DNA from: Comamonadaceae bacterium
Lineage (GTDB): Bacteria; Pseudomonadota; Gammaproteobacteria; Burkholderiales; Burkholderiaceae_C
NCBI GenBank assembly: GCA_011391745.1
Contig: JAABPX010000041.1
Span: 1 to 35,104 of the forward strand
Reading direction: 5' to 3'
Length of the DNA stretch: 35,104 nucleotides
The notes under the pieces were generated by a model that ran no database searches, was not told the origin of the DNA, and saw nothing but the letters and a program-made list of their open reading frames with translations. Numbering within the stretch: position 1 is the first letter of the stretch; the number at the start of each line of letters is the position of its first letter. The position numbers were made by a program, and so were the translations under genes. Shown here one piece after another: positions 34,676 through 35,104 of this stretch.

Positions 34676-35104
34676 ATGAGCAGCCCGCACCCCCACGCCA
34701 AAGTGTTCATCGTCGACGACGACGCGGGCGTGCGCGATGCCCTGGCGTGGTTGCTGCGCACGCGCCGTTTGCTCAGCGAGTCTTACCGCAGCGCCGACGA
34801 ATTTTGGGACGAATTGCAGCGCTGGCGGCAAGAGCCCGACGCCCCCGCGTGTGTGCTGCTCGACGTGCGCATGCCCGGCATGAGCGGCTTGGCGTTGTTT
34901 GAACAGCTGCTGGCCTTGCCTTGGCAAGCGGCGTTGCCGGTGATCTTTTTGTCCGGTCATGCCGATGTGCCCACGGCGGTGGACGCGGTCAAACGCGGCG
35001 CCTTTGATTTTTGTGAAAAACCGTTTTCAGACAACGCTTTGGTGGACCGCATCGAGCAAGCGCTGGCGCTGTCGGCGCAGGTGGTTCATCAGCGCCAACA
35101 ACGC
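34676..35104 (+). CDS. FixJ-type response regulator, N-terminal part (3' end outside window)
   Basis: 143 codons from the ATG at 34676 remain open to the window end. The receiver domain is complete: acidic residues in FIVDDDAGVRDAL, phospho-acceptor Asp in CVLLDVRMPGMSG, Ser in IFLSGHADVPTAVDAVKRGAFDF, Lys in CEKPF. The spelling is that of FixJ/TtrR/StyR regulators, so a LuxR-type helix-turn-helix should follow beyond the window. It lies 7 bp after the histidine kinase gene, with which it should form a two-component pair. Confidence 0.93.
   Translation, partial: MSSPHPHAKVFIVDDDAGVRDALAWLLRTRRLLSESYRSADEFWDELQRWRQEPDAPACVLLDVRMPGMSGLALFEQLLALPWQAALPVIFLSGHADVPTAVDAVKRGAFDFCEKPFSDNALVDRIEQALALSAQVVHQRQQR

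Overview
The window reads as a compact, GC-rich betaproteobacterial chromosome segment. Protein composition and gene content (a SWIB-tailed topoisomerase III, recA-recX, sucCD, type IV pilin, GlnE, YhdP) point to Burkholderiales, most likely Comamonadaceae of the Limnohabitans/Rhodoferax/Hydrogenophaga kind. That placement is an inference from sequence character, not a database match. Coding density is very high: the longest gap without a gene is 188 bp (7468-7655). I see no rRNA, tRNA, CRISPR array, insertion sequence or phage gene.

Left part (1-9.8 kb), mostly housekeeping: the 3' part of topB; a minus-strand regulatory block (MarR-type regulator, OmpR-type response regulator, sensor kinase); recA-recX; a short type-2 argC on the minus strand; and sucC-sucD with a clean stem-loop between them.

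Middle part (9.8-16.3 kb): a membrane-anchored class III adenylate cyclase directly followed by a type IV pilin; moaC on the opposite strand; an exported M48 metalloprotease (BepA-like) in an operon with a DUF3717-DUF1289 protein and yaeQ; then purB and a glutathione S-transferase gene.

The most interesting part is 16.3-24.3 kb. Eight minus-strand genes form one tightly coupled operon, with five of the seven junctions overlapping by exactly 4 bp. In order of transcription they are an FAD-dependent oxidoreductase, DUF1365, a cyclopropane-synthase-like methyltransferase, a chalcone-isomerase-like protein, a GPH-type transporter, a DUF3833 lipoprotein, a short-chain dehydrogenase and an NTF2-like protein. 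Transcribed away from it, across only 27 bp, is a MerR-type regulator with a cobalamin-binding domain and the W-x9-EH signature of CarH/LitR photoreceptors. A 27-bp dyad sits on the regulator's start codon and on the likely operon promoter. I read this as a light-controlled (B12-dependent) membrane-lipid modification system. Its methyltransferase has lost two residues that define true cyclopropane synthases, so a methyl-branched or furan-type fatty acid is a plausible product.

Right part (24.3-35.1 kb): a rhomboid/rhombosortase-like membrane protein with Thr in place of the catalytic Ser, coupled to glnE. Transcribed away from glnE is a run of yhdP (AsmA-like outer-membrane lipid transport), a Nit-type amidase, a PAS histidine kinase and a FixJ-type response regulator cut off by the window end.
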